DNA of 64,000 nt, from positions 357,311-421,310 of the forward strand of contig NZ_CABVII010000001.1 of NCBI RefSeq assembly GCF_902497995.1, given 5' to 3'. The translations under genes were made by a program, and so were the position numbers. Source of the DNA: Pseudomonas fluorescens. GTDB lineage: Bacteria > Pseudomonadota > Gammaproteobacteria > Pseudomonadales > Pseudomonadaceae. The notes under the pieces were generated by a model. The model made no database searches. It saw nothing but the letters and a program-made list of their open reading frames with translations, and was not told the DNA's origin. Of this stretch, positions 62,950 through 64,000 are shown one piece after another; position 1 is the stretch's first letter; each line of letters opens with the position of its first letter.

Positions 62950-63609
62950 ATGAAAATCTCGGCCAGGCTGGCGTTTTTCGCCATCGTCGTCACCCTCGCC
63001 TACCTCGGGCTCGCGGTGTGGGGGCTGGGCGGGTTTGCGGCGTTTTTCTCCCATGCACCGCTGGTGGTCGTTGTGCTGGCAACCTTGGTGATGGCGATCG
63101 CTTCTCTGTTTACCGAGGTCAACCTGAGTTCAGGCGAACGTGAAGACCGGGCCAATCGCTGGGTGCTTCCGGTTTTCGGGGTGATCGGAGTATTGAGCGG
63201 TTTTTTGCCGGCCTACACGGACCGGATCGATTTCTGGACCTTCGGTGGCGAGGGCGTTCGCTGGCTTGGCGCGCTGCTGTTCATCATCGGCGGTGCGCTG
63301 CGGCTGTGGCCGGTGTTTGTGCTGGGCAAACGCTTCAGTGGGCTGGTGGCGATTCAACCGGGACATCGCCTGGTCACCGACGGGATCTATCGCAACTTGC
63401 GCAACCCCAGTTATCTCGGAATGTTGATCACTGCCGTGGGTTGGGCGCTGGCGTTTCGTTCGGGCGTGGGCTTGTTGCTGGCCGCGCTGACCATGATCCC
63501 GCTGATGGCGCGTATCCATGCTGAAGAAGCGCTGTTGCGGGCGCAGTTCGGCGGTGAATACGAGGCGTACTGCAGCCGTAGCTGGCGGTTGATCCCCGGG
63601 ATTTATTAG
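62950..63609 (+). CDS. Isoprenylcysteine carboxyl methyltransferase family membrane protein
   Basis: A 219-residue protein with about five membrane segments. The C-terminal part has the ICMT/PEMT signature LVTDGIYRNLRNPSYLGMLI and RIHAEEALLRAQFGGEYEAY, which forms the S-adenosylmethionine site. Bacterial members methylate lipids or unknown small molecules. Start ATG 62950 follows TGGGAGG. Monocistronic. Confidence 0.88.
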   Translation: MKISARLAFFAIVVTLAYLGLAVWGLGGFAAFFSHAPLVVVVLATLVMAIASLFTEVNLSSGEREDRANRWVLPVFGVIGVLSGFLPAYTDRIDFWTFGGEGVRWLGALLFIIGGALRLWPVFVLGKRFSGLVAIQPGHRLVTDGIYRNLRNPSYLGMLITAVGWALAFRSGVGLLLAALTMIPLMARIHAEEALLRAQFGGEYEAYCSRSWRLIPGIY

Positions 63610-63626
63610 GCACCAAAGATCCAACG

Positions 63627-63713
63627 GTGGGAGGGGCTTGCTCGCGAAGAGGCCGTCACATCCAACATTGATGTCGACTGATCGGCCGCCTTCGCGAGCA
63701 AGCCCGCTCCCAC
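63627..63713. repeat. Inverted REP pair at 3' end of the methyltransferase gene
   Basis: GTGGGAGGGGCTTGCTCGCG (one base short of the consensus) and inverted CGCGAGCAAGCCCGCTCCCA. It runs up to the stop codon of the following small gene. Confidence 0.9.
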
Positions 63714-63714
63714 A

Positions 63715-63828
63715 TTAGATCTCCTGCAGGCGAAGATTGCCGTCGGGATCCACTACTGTGGTTACCGAGTCATAACTGACCAGCGTCGCATGCGCCGTCT
63801 CGATCGGGTGAATGTGAGTCGATGTCAT
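63715..63828 (-). CDS. 37-residue small protein
   Basis: The frame encodes MTSTHIHPIETAHATLVSYD, then SVTTVVDPDGNLRLQEI. AGGAGCTGCC precedes ATG 63828 at optimal spacing. The stop codon touches the REP pair. Predicted to be a short beta-rich soluble peptide. The strong ribosome binding site supports translation; no function is known. Confidence 0.6.
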   Translation of the reverse strand: MTSTHIHPIETAHATLVSYDSVTTVVDPDGNLRLQEI

Positions 63829-64000
63829 GGCAGCTCCTATGTATGGACTCGCCCCCACTGTCTACCCGCTTTCAAAAAAACTGCCGCCCCGTTGCATCTA
63901 TGTATTAGGCCTATTCGAGGAAGCCGTCATCGGCTTCTGGCCAAAATTGGAAGAGCTCGTGGCATGCCGATTACAGTCAGGCCTCGAAGGCCAGTAGGAG

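Overview
The window looks like a chromosomal segment of a Pseudomonas of the P. fluorescens group. The signs are GC-rich coding with short intergenic gaps, many paired REP palindromes of the P. fluorescens type (core GTGGGAGCGGGCTTGCTCGC), a benABCD/catBCA/catR locus, a six-gene Sha/Mrp antiporter operon with fused first subunit, and an iol cluster with an RpiR regulator. This assignment rests on recognised gene families and repeats; no database search was run.

Layout. 1-5082: partial type II NADH dehydrogenase-like flavoprotein divergent from an Rrf2 regulator, small hypotheticals, an RtcB-family RNA ligase and a Nudix hydrolase. 5096-14739: benzoate and catechol degradation. BenR activates benABCD; CatA, CatB and CatC take catechol to the beta-ketoadipate enol-lactone under CatR. 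A striking array of eight 135-bp REP-containing units sits inside the operon between benC and benD. 14784-24860: polysaccharide deacetylase lipoprotein, AzlCD exporter, diguanylate cyclase, PpnN, an FAD/NAD(P)-binding protein, a livF remnant, and an XRE-cupin regulator divergent from a DMT exporter. 25115-31184: shaACDEFG monovalent cation/proton antiporter, every junction overlapping by a few bases. 31322-38152: DUF3995, DUF2946 plus a TonB receptor, an orphan betaine-type binding protein, several small hypotheticals and a DksA-like protein with a degenerate zinc finger.

38479-52528: myo-inositol uptake (binding protein, ATPase, permease) and catabolism (iolC-iolE-iolB-iolI-iolD-iolG and a Gfo/Idh oxidoreductase), with divergent iolR. 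TGGAA-N5/6-TTCCA palindromes lie upstream of the binding protein gene, upstream of iolD, and between iolC and iolR. These are candidate IolR operators. A-rich AAnAAnAA motifs recur in the leaders of ben and iol genes and suggest Hfq/Crc catabolite repression. No iolA (mmsA) is present. iolB carries an in-frame piece of an intergenic repeat.

52569-64000: small membrane proteins, a two-component system, and a decayed accessory stretch (about 56.1-61.4 kb). That stretch holds an orphan AAA ATPase with a frameshifted tail, a LysR gene with an in-frame internal deletion, a DinB-like protein overlapping it tail to tail, remnants of two SDR genes and a cyclase, and an Xre/RES toxin-antitoxin pair behind an 11-bp inverted repeat. 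It ends with a DUF2388 protein, a serine/threonine dehydratase-like enzyme, an isoprenylcysteine methyltransferase-like protein and a 37-residue small protein.

No rRNA, tRNA, CRISPR array, transposase or phage gene was seen. The most unusual structures are the REP array within the ben operon, the repeat captured inside iolB, and the shared palindrome of the inositol regulon.
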